The notes under the pieces are model-generated. The model was not told where the DNA came from. It worked only from the letters and a program-made list of their open reading frames with translations, and ran no database searches. A stretch of 64,000 bases of DNA from Cololabis saira. Taxonomy: Eukaryota > Chordata > Actinopteri > Beloniformes > Belonidae. Location of the stretch: positions 43,550,868 to 43,614,867 of the forward strand of contig NC_084591.1 in assembly GCF_033807715.1 (NCBI RefSeq), given 5' to 3'. Shown here in pieces: positions 36,290 to 48,413 of the stretch. Each line of letters begins with the position of its first letter. Within the stretch, counting starts at the first letter, position 1. Made by a program: the position numbers and the translations under genes.

Positions 36290-39200
36290 GCATACACATA
36301 GGTACCTGCCTATGTGTATTATCTTTTTGTTTTATAGTTATTAATCATATTGTATTTATAGCTGCTTTTGAATTGTAATAACGTGCTACACATTTTCATT
36401 TCTGTATTAAAGCTGTTCCACAGATTAACTCCTGTCACTGAGATGCATCGTTGTTTAACGTTGGTTCTTGCCTTTGTTTTCCTGAACATAAATGTTCCCC
36501 TGAGTTCATATTGGCTAACTCTGCTTTGGAAGAGCTTCTGAATACTGTCAGGAAGTGTTTTATTGTTGATTTTGAGTATAAATTGCCCTGATGTAATTAT
36601 AAAAAACATTTTACTGCTTAATAACAAGTGCTCTGCTTTTGCATTTAGGTGCCGACGTAAATGCTCAGGCCCCAAATGGCGACAGCGTTCTGTACGATGC
36701 TGCAGGTGCAGGGAACCCCGACTGCATCAACATCCTGCTGCAACATGGAGCTAATCCCAACGTACACAGCCTGAGCTCTCAGCTGCCCATCCACCGGGCT
36801 GCTTACGAAGGTCACTACCTGTGAGTGAGCTGCTGCTCTGCACCACCAGTCATCATCAATTCTTTTTTAAAGCTTAGAATCTTAAAGTTAATTAACGAAA
36901 CAAAACATTCTGTGTATGTAAACATGTCTACAGTGCAGTTTGAGTCTCTGAAAGCGTGCAACTTGCCACACTTTCATATGGTAGAGTGTGTGCAGAAAGC
37001 TGTAAAGTAACAGAGTTGGTATATCTAATAATCATCAAAAATAAAGAAGCTTGTCCAACATAAAAAACTGTTCACCATTTATCTGTTCAGACACAGTTAT
37101 GGGATATTTTAAGGATCTGAAGTTTCATCCCGATTAGTCGTCCCGTCCGGTTCAGGGATGACTGAGAGATGTGCGACCTGTCAGCAGCTAAATGGTTCAT
37201 GTTGCTGGGAACCGGGGCGTAGCTGGGACCAGTTCAGCAGAGATCTAAAAGGATCCTCTTGGTGACATAAATCAGCTGATCATAAATCAGATGCAGACGT
37301 CATCCTGGACCAGCAGGTCAGCGTGGTCCCTGAAGACTCTTCAATGTACGCCAAAGCTTCCATGGTTGTGCAATTACACAACCTCACGCAGTCATTTATA
37401 GGAAACACATATCATTATCTAACCTTGTTGATTTTGAGTTAATTTCAGTATAATGTGATGGTCGTCTGTGTTCCTCAATCCTCACAACCGATCATCTTCA
37501 CGTGACACAAACACAGTAAACCTGTCAGTTTACTTTGATTTAGGTTGTGGTGATCACTTTAAGACATTTCTGTTCGAAAATAAGGTTACACATGGTTTTC
37601 TTTCGTTGTTCAGGTATAAATCATAAATGTTCAAACACGTGAAGGAGATCAGAGGAGTATAAACTACTTCATAGCTGGACACTGCCAACTGACAGAATTT
37701 GCTTAGCTGTGTGCAAGTTCTCACTCCGGGTCCAAAATGTGTGTGGTGGTATCTACACACCCACACAAAGTTGATCTTTGAACATCCAACCATGACTGTG
37801 AAAAATGGCGTACGCAAGTTTTGCCATTTTTTGACCATGTGGCCCCCAGACCGAGACGTTTTCTATAGTCTTACCCAGAATGCCTGGATCATAATGCTGA
37901 AAAGTGACAGTTGAGATCTGTCAAGTGCAGTGTGACACATTTATGTGTGCAGCTACACAAAAATACAGAAAATCTATCTATGTATATGCCGTATTTTCTG
38001 GACTATAAGCTGCACCTGCTCTATTTAAAAAAAAACAATGAAAAAAAGATATACAAGCCGCACCTGCATACAAGCCGCATCCGCTCTATTTAAAAAAAAC
38101 ATATGCAAGCCGCAGATATTTATGTTGTTAGATTAGATATTTACTACATGTACAGAAGGATTTTGAACTGTAAATGATGTGCATGTTTGTACCTAAATAG
38201 ATCTTTCCTAACAGTGTCTTTTAACACGGCAGCAACTTTGCTGATTAAAACGGGACAGAACCAAGAGAAAATAACCGGTATTTATTTATCTATTTATCTG
38301 TTTGAAATCTGCTTCTACCTACTTCTATCTGCTAAAGAAGAAGTAGCGTATTCTTCTTTGCATTTATTTTGTCTTAGTTTTGATTCTAATTCCGGTTAGA
38401 GCAAAGATCTTCTATACACAAGATAGCGCATTGCCGTTACTGGCAATGGTTTGAAATTGTATCCACTTCCGGTCTCCTAAGTGGGCGTGGCCGCCCCTCT
38501 CCCTACATCGTTTTGGAACATACAACACTAGATACAGTACAACTTTCTTCCAAAAATACTTAAATAATAAAAATAACAGTATTATTAAGCAAAGAAGCAA
38601 GTTTTATTTTAGTTTTAAACTTCATTTTATCCGATGGGAAAACGATGAGAGCCAAATCTGGCGAGAGTGTGTTGCTCAGACAGAGACAGGTCTCAAACAA
38701 AGTTCATTTTCTCCTAATCTGTCGGTCTGAAAATGTCCATTTTGGTGTCAGAATGTTCAGAAGGTTTGTGGCTTTTGAAAAATGGGTCCCATATTTACTT
38801 GGGTTACTATGGGGCGAAGGAAATGGTAATAATCTGTGCTCACGTTCACTTTTCCCATAGGACTCAATAGACTCAGGACCTACTTCCGGTCTCCTAAAGG
38901 GGCGTGGCAGTCACGTGACACAGATACAGCAACTAGAACCTTAGTGGGCTGTCTCGGTTTATAGAACGTCTCTGGTTAGAGCGCCCCGAACGGTGGAAGA
39001 AAAATCCACAGAATAGAACCTTTGTATAAGCCGCATCGTTTAAAACCTATGAAAAAAGTAGCGGCTTATAGTCCAGAAAATACGGTATGTAGCTTTTACT
39101 AATGTATTGTTTTATTTATCCACCAGGGCTTTGAGGATTCTGATCCCCGTCACCACTAGGAGAGCCCTGCGACTGTCCGGTCAGAGCCCCCTGCACTCGG

Positions 39201-42200
39201 CTGCGGACGGAGGTCACGCCCAGTGCCTGGAGCTCCTGCTGCAGAAAGGTTTTGATGTCAACGCTCTTTTAGCCCCTCACATGTCTGAAAACTACGGAGA
39301 CATGCGGCAGAGCTCTCTTTACTTTGCAGTCTCCAATGGAGATGCCACATGTACTGACATACTGCTGAAAATGGGGGCCCAACCAGACCTGGACCCCCTG
39401 CACTGCCTGCTCGTGGCGGTCAGGTCCAGCCGGTACGAGATCGTGAAGCTGCTCCTGGCGGCTGCAGCGGACGTGAACTGCTACTTCACGGTGGTCAACG
39501 ACACAGTGTTCCCCACAGCGCTGCAGTACTGCCTGAAGGATGAGGTGATGCTCACGCTTCTGCTCAACAATGGCTACAATGCAGAGAAGTGTTTCTGTTG
39601 TGACCATGACGACGGCTGGGATCCAACGTGCTCCAATCAGGAGGGAAAGATTGCTGTGAGTTTTTCTTTATACATACAGTAAGTTCAGCACATCTTACAA
39701 TTCTAATGCTCCATTTGAAAAGACCGGACTTGAGTTAACTTAAATGGGAACAGTTATTTGAGATATTTGTGGTTTTCGCTACACATGAGGATCACATGTG
39801 GAGTCTTTCATATTTTTACCATACAGGACTGTCGCAGAAAATTAGAATATTGTGATAAAGTTCTTTATTTTCTGTAATGCAATTAAAAAAAACAAAAATG
39901 TCATACATTCTGGATTCATTACAAATCAACTGAAATATTGCAAGCCTTTTATTATTTTAATATTGCTGATTATGGCTTACAGTTTAAGATTAAGATTCCC
40001 AGAATATTCTTATTTTTTGAGATAGGATATTTGAGTTTTCTTAAGCTGTAAGCCATGATCAGCAATATTAAAATAATAAAAGGCTTGCAATATTTCAGTT
40101 GATTTGTAATGAATCCAGAATGTATGACATTTTTGTTTTTTTAATTGCATTACAGAAAATAAAGAACTTTATCACAATATTCTAATTTTCTGAGACAGTC
40201 CTGTACATACCTTTCCTAATTTGTTATTTCAGGGTGTTTTCTTTAATTAAAAAGGCCAATCCCAATGAAGTCAGGACATTGTGTAAAATGTATATAAAAT
40301 ACAAAATGAAATTATTTGCAAATAGTTTTCTACCTCAAACTGATTAACCCTATTGTCCATCCATCCATCCATCCATCCATCTTCTTCCGTTTACCCGTTC
40401 CCGGGTCGCGGGGGCAGCAGCCTCAGCAGGGATGCCCAGACTTCCCTCACCCCATACACTTCCTCCAGCTCCTCCAAGGGGAGTCCGAGGCGTTCCCAGG
40501 CCAGCCGAGAGACATAGTCTCTCCAGCGTGTCCTGGGTCTTCCCCGGGGCCTCCTCCCGGTGGGACATGCCTGGAACACCTCCCTAGGGAGGAGGGACAT
40601 GCCTGGAACACCTCCCTAGGGAGGAGGGACATGCCTGGAACACCTCCCTAGGGAGGAGGGACATGCCTGGAACTCCTCCCTAGGGAGGCGTCCAGGAGGA
40701 TCCGATACAGATGCCCAAGCCACTTCAGCTGACTCCTCTCAATGTGAAGGAGCAGCGGCTCGACTCCGAGCTCCTCCCGGGTGACCGAACTCCTCACCCT
40801 ATCTCTAAGGGAGCGTCCAGCCACCCTGCGGAGGAAACTCATCTCGGCCGCTTGTATCCGCGATCTTGTCCTTTCGGTCACTACCCAAAGTTCATGACCA
40901 TAGGTGAGGGTAGGAGCGTAGATTGACCGGTAAATCGAGAGCTTCGCCTTTCGACTCAGCTCCTTCTTCACCACGACGGTCCAGTACATCGACCGCATAA
41001 CTGCGGACGCTGCACCGATCCGTCTGTCAATCTCACGCTCCATCGTTCCCTCACTCGTGAACAAGATCCCGAGATACTTGAACTCCTCCACCTGAGGCAG
41101 GACTTCTCCACCCACCCGGAGAAGGCATGCCACCCTTTTCCGATGGAGAACCATGGCCTCGGTCTTGGAGGTGCTGATTCTCATCCCTATATAGTATATT
41201 ATTATTTATTTATTTATTTTACAAATATTCACTCTTTTTGAATTTGATGCTTTCAAAAAATCTGGATCTGGGGCAAGAAAAGACCAGGAAAGATGGTCCA
41301 AGAAGATGGTTTTGGATCAAGGATGGGCCGAGGTTCACTGCTTTGTGAGGGCAAATAGTCCAGCTGTTTAAGAACAGTCTTTCTAGATGCACAATTGCAA
41401 AGAATATAGAGATTTCATCATGTACACTCCCTAAGATCATCAACGGATTCAGATAATCTGGAGAAATGTCTGCTGTAAGCAGAAAGGCTGAAAACTAACA
41501 ATGAATGCCCGTGACCTTCGGCCCTTCTAGCAGCTCTGCTTTAAAAGCCGACAATCGTCTGTAAGGATTTTATCACGTGGGTTCAGGAGCACTTGAGAAA
41601 AGCATTGTCAGTTCACAAAGTTTGTCACTACATCTACATCTATCAAAGCAAAGCCATTATTCTGCACGTGTTGCAACAGCAAGGCTTTGCAGTAGGAGAG
41701 TAGGTGCTGGACTGACCCGCCTGCAGTCCAGAACTCCCTGCAGTCCAGACCCGGCTCCCACTGAAAAACGTGATATGCAGTACTCGAGTTGTAAAAATGT
41801 TGTGCTGATTACAAATAATATAATATATTACAAATAATAGCAGTGACCAAAACACCTGCAGAAATACTGCAGGAATGACATAGCAGCAGTTAAATGCAGC
41901 CTTCTGTAAGCTTGAAATATCCACTGGACTATCCTAATAACTTGTTATTTGACAATTTTCACCTGTTTCAAGTAAATTTTCACTTGAAATAAGTAGAAAA
42001 ATCTGCCAGTGGGACAAGATTTATCTTCTCATTACAAGCAAAAAAATCTTGTTCCACTGGCAGATTTTTCTACTTATTTCAAGTGAAAATCTACTTGAAA
42101 CAGGTGAAAATTGTTGTTTTTTCCAGTGATGAGTCTTGTTTTAAGTGTAATGAGACATTTTAACTAGAAATAAGACAAATATTCTTGTTAAGATTTGCAG

Positions 42201-42949
42201 TGTAGAAATGTGTTGCAGGCATCAAAGTCAAAATGAGTCGATATTTGTGAAAAAGAAAACTCAATGAAGTTTCAGTTTAAACATAAGATGCTCTTGTCTA
42301 GATATAGAATATAGGTTCAAAAGGATTTGTAAATCATTGTATCCTGTTTGACTTACCTCGTACACAATGTACCAACGTCGGTGGAATTGGGCGTTGTAAA
42401 ACAGAAAAGAAAGAAAAGTAATATAATCTGAAAGTTCTAAATCATATAAGAATTGTTATTTTTTGTTAAATAACATAAATACATAAATACATAAACATAA
42501 ATAAAAAAATGTTCTGTATTCATTAACCAAATCTTTTGGCCCCCAGTTTTGTGATTTCATCAGCGTCTCCTGGATGGTGAGACTGGTGGGAAGAGTTGTG
42601 TCAATTCTCCTCGACTATGTTGGCCAAGTTTCTCTCTGCTGCAAGCTGAAAAGGATGCTGAAGGAACACAGAGAGTGGCCTCAAATCCACCAGACCACTG
42701 GTGAGTTTACTGTGCTAAAACATTATAGAGGAATGTTACACAGAAGAGCTTTTCTATCACTTTGGTGTAATTGACTGTTGTTGTGATCCAGGCAGCCCTC
42801 GCTCTCTGGCTCACCTGAGCAGAGTGCAGATCAGGAAGAGCATGAGCTGCAGGACTCTGGCGTCCCTGCATTTACCCACCAGACTGAAGGACTACCTGCT
42901 GTTTAAGGAGAAAGATCTGTACGGAAAAATAATCTGCCGGGAGGACTGA
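29739..42949 (+). CDS. asb15: ASB15-like ankyrin repeat and SOCS box protein, copy 2 (565 aa)
   Basis: Coding exons: 29739-29886, 30124-30255, 31678-31836, 31932-32177, 36649-36820, 39127-39655, 42547-42700 and 42792-42949. They sum to 1698 nt with one open frame to TGA at 42947-42949. The N-terminus is acidic ([18 protein letters not shown]). Ankyrin repeats run from about aa 68 to 448 ([70 protein letters not shown] and others). The SOCS box has BC box [10 protein letters not shown]. The six exons of 132, 159, 246, 172, 529 and 154 nt are exactly as long as in copy 1, and the proteins are roughly 60% identical over the exon of 529 nt by eye, so this is an old tandem duplicate. Role as for copy 1. 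The exon 3 donor is the weaker TACG|GTGGGT, the one that keeps frame. Confidence 0.9.
30649..31407. mobile_element. hAT-like MITE, CAGTACT family, reverse orientation
   Basis: The ends CAGTACTGGAGTTG and CAACTCCAGTACTG are inverted. A perfect 8-bp duplication, AGTACTAG, is at 30641-30648 and 31408-31415. It has the same interior hairpin as 18335-19039 and lies in asb15 copy 2 intron 3. Confidence 0.88.
32178..32752. other. asb15 copy 2 intron 5, left part
   Basis: AT-rich sequence. A short block near 32620-32760 (TTTAGTTTAGTTTAGTTTAT...) looks like part of a dispersed fish repeat. Nothing else was recognised. Confidence 0.35.
32784..35996 (-). mobile_element. Near full-length Rex3-like (RTE clade) LINE, inactivated
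   Basis: Reading minus, 35996 to 34718 encodes an apurinic-like endonuclease ([49 protein letters not shown]). A reverse transcriptase follows ([90 protein letters not shown]). One in-frame stop (34718-34720) and a frameshift near 34310-34340 break it. It ends in a (GAGT)n tail beside a TA tract. The endonuclease-RT layout and the tail of the sister copy support Rex3. It lies in asb15 copy 2 intron 5, antisense to the gene. Confidence 0.9.
32973..33068. repeat. Three 32-bp palindrome-centred repeats inside the Rex3 LINE
   Basis: Units start at 32973, 33005 and 33037 (GGGACATGCCTGGAAC...). Each holds the 14-bp perfect palindrome CCTCCCTAGGGAGG. Extra 32-bp units shift the RT reading frame near its C-terminus. 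Confidence 0.9.
35998..36066. repeat. (TA)n microsatellite at the 5' edge of the Rex3 LINE
   Basis: TA repeats with two ATAC interruptions. Another TA tract (32753-32779) borders the LINE's other end. Confidence 0.95.
36203..36284. repeat. (TA)n microsatellite
   Basis: About 80 bp of pure TA in asb15 copy 2 intron 5. Confidence 0.97.
36303..36640 (-). mobile_element. LINE 3' fragment
   Basis: The minus strand encodes [20 protein letters not shown] and [11 protein letters not shown], the C-terminal tail of a fish LINE polymerase. It runs almost to the acceptor of the next asb15 exon at 36649. Confidence 0.6.
36825..37988. other. asb15 copy 2 intron 6, left part, nothing recognised
   Basis: Ordinary intronic sequence without recognisable coding, RNA or repeat signals. 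Confidence 0.4.
37989..39085. mobile_element. DNA transposon with CCGTATTTTCTGGACTATAAG ends (non-autonomous)
   Basis: The left end CCGTATTTTCTGGACTATAA and right end TTATAGTCCAGAAAATACGG are a perfect inverted repeat, flanked on both sides by TATG. Inside are repeats of TACAAGCCGCA and two similar CTTCCGGTCTCCTAA blocks. It ends about 40 bp before asb15 copy 2 exon 7. This terminal sequence is widespread in fish; I do not fix the superfamily. Confidence 0.7.
39824..40203. mobile_element. Fold-back Tc1/mariner-like MITE
   Basis: The ends CAGGACTGTCGCAG and CTGAGACAGTCCTG are flanked by TA on both sides, about 380 bp. It lies in asb15 copy 2 intron 7. Confidence 0.75.
40350..41190 (-). mobile_element. 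5'-truncated Rex3-like LINE with (GATG)n tail
   Basis: It carries the 3' end of the same RT frame as 32784-35996 ([50 protein letters not shown]). It ends in a (GATG)n/(GGAT)n tail (40357-40381), the tail described for Rex3. The 5' end is cut at about 41190, as expected for incomplete reverse transcription. Confidence 0.88.
40562..40689. repeat. Four 32-bp palindrome-centred repeats in the truncated Rex3 copy
   Basis: Units start at 40562, 40594, 40626 and 40658, the same unit as at 32973-33068 but with one more copy. Confidence 0.92.
41778..42204. mobile_element. Partial hAT-like MITE, CAGTACT family
   Basis: The left end CAGTACTCGAGTTG and the interior hairpin (ATCTGCCAGTGGGAC and CACTGGCAGATTTTTC) are present. 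The right end is lost near GATTTGCAGTG. Nothing was recognised in 42205-42546 or in 41191-41777. Confidence 0.7.
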
Positions 42950-43050
42950 GGGAACAAGACTGCTCCAGGGTCTACAGTCTTAAAAATGGGTCATTTGTAT
43001 ATGTGTGTATGTTTTGCGTATAAAAATACTCTGAATAAACACTTTAGAAG
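42950..43050 (+). terminator. asb15: asb15 copy 2 3' UTR with poly(A) signal
   Basis: AATAAA at 43034-43039 lies 85 nt after the stop codon, giving a short 3' UTR. Confidence 0.65.
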
Positions 43051-43402
43051 TGTAATAATTCAAAGAAAATAAAAAAGCCACATTTGTGAAACTTATAAGT
43101 GACCGTTGACTTGACTGAACCCAGAAAGCAGACACAAGGCGGCACAAGCTGGTTTTACTGGGAGACGTGTGCCGGGTTTCATCTGGACCTGGAAGTCTGT
43201 TGAAAAGTCGAGTTCCGCCTCTCCACATCCCTGCGCATGATATTACAGATGATAATGCAGCAAAGGTGGGAGAAACTGTGAGAAGAAATAGAACTAACTT
43301 TGAGCTTTTATTACAGATTCTGCATTTTAGTTTAGTTTATTTTGTTTTGGTCATTTACATTAAAGATGTTTGCATATACACACTGTATATGTATACACAC
43401 AG

Positions 43403-43537
<135 letters not shown>

Positions 43538-43539
43538 AC

Positions 43540-44110
43540 ACGTTTCTTTTTTTTCTTTTTTTTTTTAGACCAAAAAGGTATAGGCTGAAGCCTCATGGCT
43601 TATTTTGCCTATCCTTTTCAACAAAAGGCAGACTACAGAAAAGGAAAAAAGATACTAATAAGAAGAAAACGAAACAAACGAACAAAACAAAGAAAATGAA
43701 CAAAGAAGAGAAGAAAATAAATGTGGTCACTCACGATTGAGGACAGCATAATTTAGACAGTTGGATATATAATATCAAGATAATTTATATTAGTGTTCTA
43801 TATTTATCTATTATTTTAGATTCATAATTTTTTTTTAATTTGTAAATTGAGCTACTTTTTTTTAGTTCCTCATCCAGGCGGTTCCATAGTTTCACCCCTT
43901 TAACACTGATACACTTTGACATTTTGTTTGTTCTTGGCCATTTCTGCTCAAAAATGCCATAGCATTGTTCTGCAATTAATAATTAAAACCATATGTTTTC
44001 ATATGTCTCCTCCTGTAATATGTTTATTGAAATCTGTCTTGGACACAGACTCATCATACAGATAGCATGTTTTATCATTTAGAATGTGTTGTCTCCAAAA
44101 CAGCAATCTT
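43540..44110 (-). mobile_element. LINE-related untranslated fragment
   Basis: It shares blocks such as GGCTGAAGCCT and CCTATCCTTTTCAACA with 36085-36140, beside the LINE tail there. The class is inferred only from that association. Nothing was recognised in 44111-44858. Confidence 0.4.
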
Positions 44111-44858
44111 ATTTATCGATACGCTTTTTTCATCTCCAGAACTGTGTTTGTTTTTCTTTCTTTCTTTCTTTTCATTTTCTTGTTTCTTTTCTACTTAACT
44201 CCAGCCGTGAGCTTGTCTCTGGGTTCTCTACACCACACGATTCTTGATGATGGAATATGATCTTAAACTCACGTTTGCATACAAAGTCTAAGTTAAAGTT
44301 TTGCTGTCACTTCAAACCATGTTCCTACATGAACAGAAGCGTAAGCGTGTAAATAAGACAAAACGGAGACCAAACGGCCTGATTAGAGACGGCACCGCAG
44401 CACAATGTGTTGATGAATCAGTGAAGTCTAGACTTAATCAGTCTCTCAGCCTCTGGAAGGAACACGAGCTCCAGCCTTGATGTCGTGGCTTTGAAGCTTG
44501 GCCGTGTTTGTGTGAGGGGACGTGGGGTCCTGAGCTGAGTGGGTGATGCAGGTAAACCTGCTGATCAAGAGGTCATCACAGGAAGAGCTGTGGCAGCCGT
44601 GCAGCTTTCATCCCTCTCAGCACGGCCTTATTGTGAGCCACAAAGACGTTCCTACAAGACAGTACGTAATGGCCTTCTCCACCACATGTACATGTACATG
44701 TCAGGACCAGGATGCTGGGACCAGGACAGGGAGACGCCTCCTCAGTTTACATGTGTTCCCAAAGTGTTTCCAACTGTATTTTCTGCTAACGACACCCTCG
44801 TTGCTTTCATGCAGCAGATGAATGCTTCACTCCTGTATGGTCTTGGTATGTTTACAGG

Positions 44859-45619
44859 CAGTACTCGAGTTGTAAAAAAAAGTCAGGGGGGATGGTGGAT
44901 TTTATTATATGGGGACAGATAATTTGTGCTGATTACAAATAATAAAATATATAACAAATAATAGCAGTGACCAAAACACCTGCAGAAATACTGCAGGAAT
45001 GACATAGCAGCAGTTAAATGCAGCCTTCTGTAAGCTTTAAATATCCACTGGGCTTACATCAAATACATCAAAACACAACAATAAAAAACACTTTTCTGAA
45101 CTTATCAATATGACTCTGTCCTTCACAGGATAAGTAACATGGATCACTGCAAAAACTCTAAATCTTAACAAGAATATTTGTCTTTTTTCTAGTTTAAATG
45201 TCTCATTTTAGTAAAAAAAAAATCTCATTACACTTAAAACAAGACTCATCACTGGAAAAAACAACAATTTTCACCTGTTTCAAGTAGATTTTCACTTGAA
45301 ATAAGTAGAAAAATCTGCCAGTGGAACAAGATATTTTTGCTTGTAATGAGAAGATAAATCTTGTCCCACTGGCAGATTTTTCTACTTATTTCAAGTGAAA
45401 ATTTACTTGAAACAGGTGAAAATTGTCAAATAAGTTATTTTTCTGGTGTTATTTTTCTGGTGATGACTCTAAATGTTGAAATAGCAGTAAAACCACATTC
45501 ATTGATGAAATGACATAAGGGATGGAAAGGAGGGATATCAGTTTTACAGGGGGGTGATTTTGACCGTTTTTATTTCAGGGGGATACCATCCCCCCTCATC
45601 CCCCTCAACTCCAGTACTG
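44859..45619. mobile_element. hAT-like MITE, CAGTACT family, reverse orientation
   Basis: The ends are CAGTACTCGAGTTG and CAACTCCAGTACTG. The flanks TTTACAGG and GTTACAGG match at seven of eight bases. Same interior hairpin as the other copies. Confidence 0.85.
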
Positions 45620-46009
45620 GTTACAGGAATATCAGAGGAAATTCAGCAGCAAGTTCATGCACACCAGGACATCTCAGGAAGAGTGTCCTCTGACCTTTCA
45701 GAGCAGCCTCAGCATTAGTACGTGACGGTGCAGCTCGGCGAGAGGAAATTAAACAGGTTTTGTCCAATATCTGTGTCACAGCTCAGGATAGGACGCATGA
45801 CACACAGCCTGGTGTGATGTTCTCAGCTTCCATCAGCCCAGTGCTTAACCAACATCTGAAGAATGCTTTTTGTTTTGGAGCTTGTCTGATTGTGCCGGTC
45901 GGGAGAACTTTTCCATTGCTTTTTTTTTCTTTTCTTGTTTATGTTTTTATATGTTTTTATCTGGTGATGTACAGCAACACAGGCTTGTTGTGGTTGTTGA
46001 GACCATTGT

Positions 46010-46420
46010 GGAATATACAGTATATAAAGCTACTACTAGTACTACTACTACTACTGTTATTTAGCAGATGCTTTCATCCAAAGCGACTTACATATGAGAG
46101 AACAACACAAGCACAAAAATCACATAGGAGGGTACAGCTGGATACGTTTTTTTTTTATAAAAAAGAAAGCTACGTCTAAGAAGACACCATCTTGACATAA
46201 GTGCATGCAGCTTACCAGATGCAGAAGTGCTCCTTAAAGAGCTGAGTCTTTAGCTTGCTCTTAAAAGCGGGTACAGACCCTGTAGATCGGACAGAGTTTG
46301 GTAGGTCGTTCCACCATCGGGGAACAATGGAGGAGAAGAGTCTAAAGCTATAAAAAAAAGAGCAATTACAAGAACCAAGAACATTAGACTTCAAAAAATA
46401 AGAAAATAAAACAACTTTAA
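46010..46420 (-). mobile_element. Fish dispersed repeat with LINE C-terminal remnant
   Basis: 46050-46100 holds TTTAGCAGATGCTTTCATCC AAAGCGACTTACA, a very common fish repeat core. 46212-46394 on the minus strand encodes FSSIVPRWWNDLPNSVRS, typical of LINE polymerase C-termini. Confidence 0.5.
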
Positions 46421-46785
46421 GTATGTACAGTATTTGGATATCAACAAATACTAAATAAAGTGACTACAGTGCATCAGTTGCATTTCCAGAACCACGCCTG
46501 GAGGATGAATGAAGGTACATATTATTGTCAGCAGGGGGCGCTGTTTCCTGCATTACACATGTAAAAGAGTAGTATACTATACATCACAAATAATGATGTA
46601 CCGTACTAAAAAAAAAAAAAAAAAACAAATATGATAGCTTTTTATTGTTTGTCTGTATCTAATGACACTATTGCAACATCAAGAGAGTTGGAGTAGAGGA
46701 CAACAGAGTGAGGAGAGGTGCATCATGGGAGGTCCCCCAGCAGTTTAGGTCTATAGCAGCATTACTACGGGGTATTTTGGGTCAC

Positions 46786-47760
46786 TTGAGCCATCCCTAA
46801 TGATAAACTTCTATCAAAAATGAAGGTCTTAAGCTTAATCTTAAAGGTAGAGGGGGTCTCTGTTCCTGAACACAAACTGGCACCTGATTCCCAAGGAGAT
46901 GAACCGGATATTTGAAGGATCTAGCTCCCATCGCACTTTTAGAAACTGTAGGAACCACAAATAAAGCTTCCAGCTGAGACCGAAGTTCTTTGATCAGAAA
47001 CATGGAACTATGAGCCTTAAAGATATGATGGAGCTTGGTCACCAAGAGCTTTATACGTGATGAGAAGAATTTTAATTTATATTCTGGATTCATAGGTAAC
47101 TACTGAAAAGAAGCTAAAACTTGGGAAATAGGATCTATCTTTCTAGTTCTTGTCCGAACCCAGGCTGCAGCATTTTGGATGAGTTGGACATTTTTAAATA
47201 ATTTTTTAGACAACCCAATAATAAAGAAATTACAATAGTCCAATGTTCAAGTAACACATGCAAGGATTAGTTTTTCTGGTTAAATCTGAGACAGCATGTT
47301 CCTAATTTTAGCAATATTAGGAAGGTGAAAATAGGCAGTCCTAGGAACCTGTTTAAGACAGATTCTGGTCAAAACTAACTCCCAGGTTCCAAACTGTAAT
47401 ATTTGAGGACCAGGTAATACCATCTAGAATAACTACATAGCTTGACTAAATGTCCTTGAAGCTCGTAGGTCCAACTACAACAACTACAGTTTTATCTGAA
47501 TTTAGCTTAAGATGGTTTTGAGTCATGGTCTTTATGTCTTTAAGACGTTTGCACTGACCAACTGTTTAGTTTCCCCTGGTTTCATGACAGGTAGAGCTGA
47601 GTGTGTTCAGCATAGCAATGGACATTAATGGCAGGCCGTCGTATAATATTACCCAATGGTAGCAAATATTGGGTGAAAAGAATCGTTCCCAGGCAGCACT
47701 GAACCCTGGGGAACTCCGGTGGTAAGTCTACATAAACAGTAAACATGAAGAAGACTCTGA
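46786..47760. repeat. Dispersed teleost repeat of unknown class
   Basis: Phrases such as GGTCTTAAGCTTAATCTTAA, TATGATGGAGCTTGGTCACC and GCAGCATTTTGGATGAGTTG are familiar from fish repeat libraries. I see no terminal repeats or coding motif. Nothing was recognised in 47761-48190. Confidence 0.4.
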
Positions 47761-48197
47761 TTTATGTTAACAAATTGGAATCAATCAGATACATATTTAC
47801 ATGCATTAGTCCAGATTTTTATTTCCCATATACTATGTTAAAATGTTAAAAGAATTCACAAGTTCATTTTCGTTTGAGTTTTTGTAACAGCACCACTGTG
47901 CCCACTGTGTTGTTTATTTGAAGTGTGAGCTAAAAGTGTGCTGGACATTAATCCACAGTCCTCAGAGAGGACAAGTGGTTCCCCAACAAAACCACAAACA
48001 GGGCATGTTTCTGTGTACAAACACGTTACTTAACACCGCAGAACCTCATCCCTAATGTTGTTCCACGGGGCTTTGCTTATTGCATTTCTCTCAAGACACA
48101 AATTGTCCATCACTTAACAGTGCATGCCATTCGCAGGGCTTGCATTCCTACAGTAAACCTATCTCATTGACACCCCGCACCACCTCCCCCCCAACAC

Positions 48198-48413
48198 CAT
48201 AAATAAAGACAGGATTATCAGGGGCCAAGAGCCAAGTCTTACACTTTCTCTTGTCAGAGTTTTGTGGCAGCTGGCCCCAGTGTGTTCAGATTTTACTCAT
48301 AGCATCATTTTATGATGGAGAACGAGTGACTGGAAAAGCAGGAGAGTTGCAGCAACCAAAGTTGTAGCAATATAGAAAAAAGGGAGTTGATCATTTAAAC
48401 CTACGACTACACT
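48198..48413 (+). promoter_or_regulatory. lmod2: lmod2 core promoter and 5' UTR (inferred)
   Basis: A TATA-like CATAAATAAA at 48198-48207 follows a C-rich stretch and leaves a 5' UTR of about 180 nt before the ATG. The transcription start is not known. Confidence 0.4.

Noticed and set aside
36825..37010. Short frame starting right after asb15 copy 2 exon 6
   Set aside because: It begins past the GTGAGT donor and has no family similarity; it is intron.
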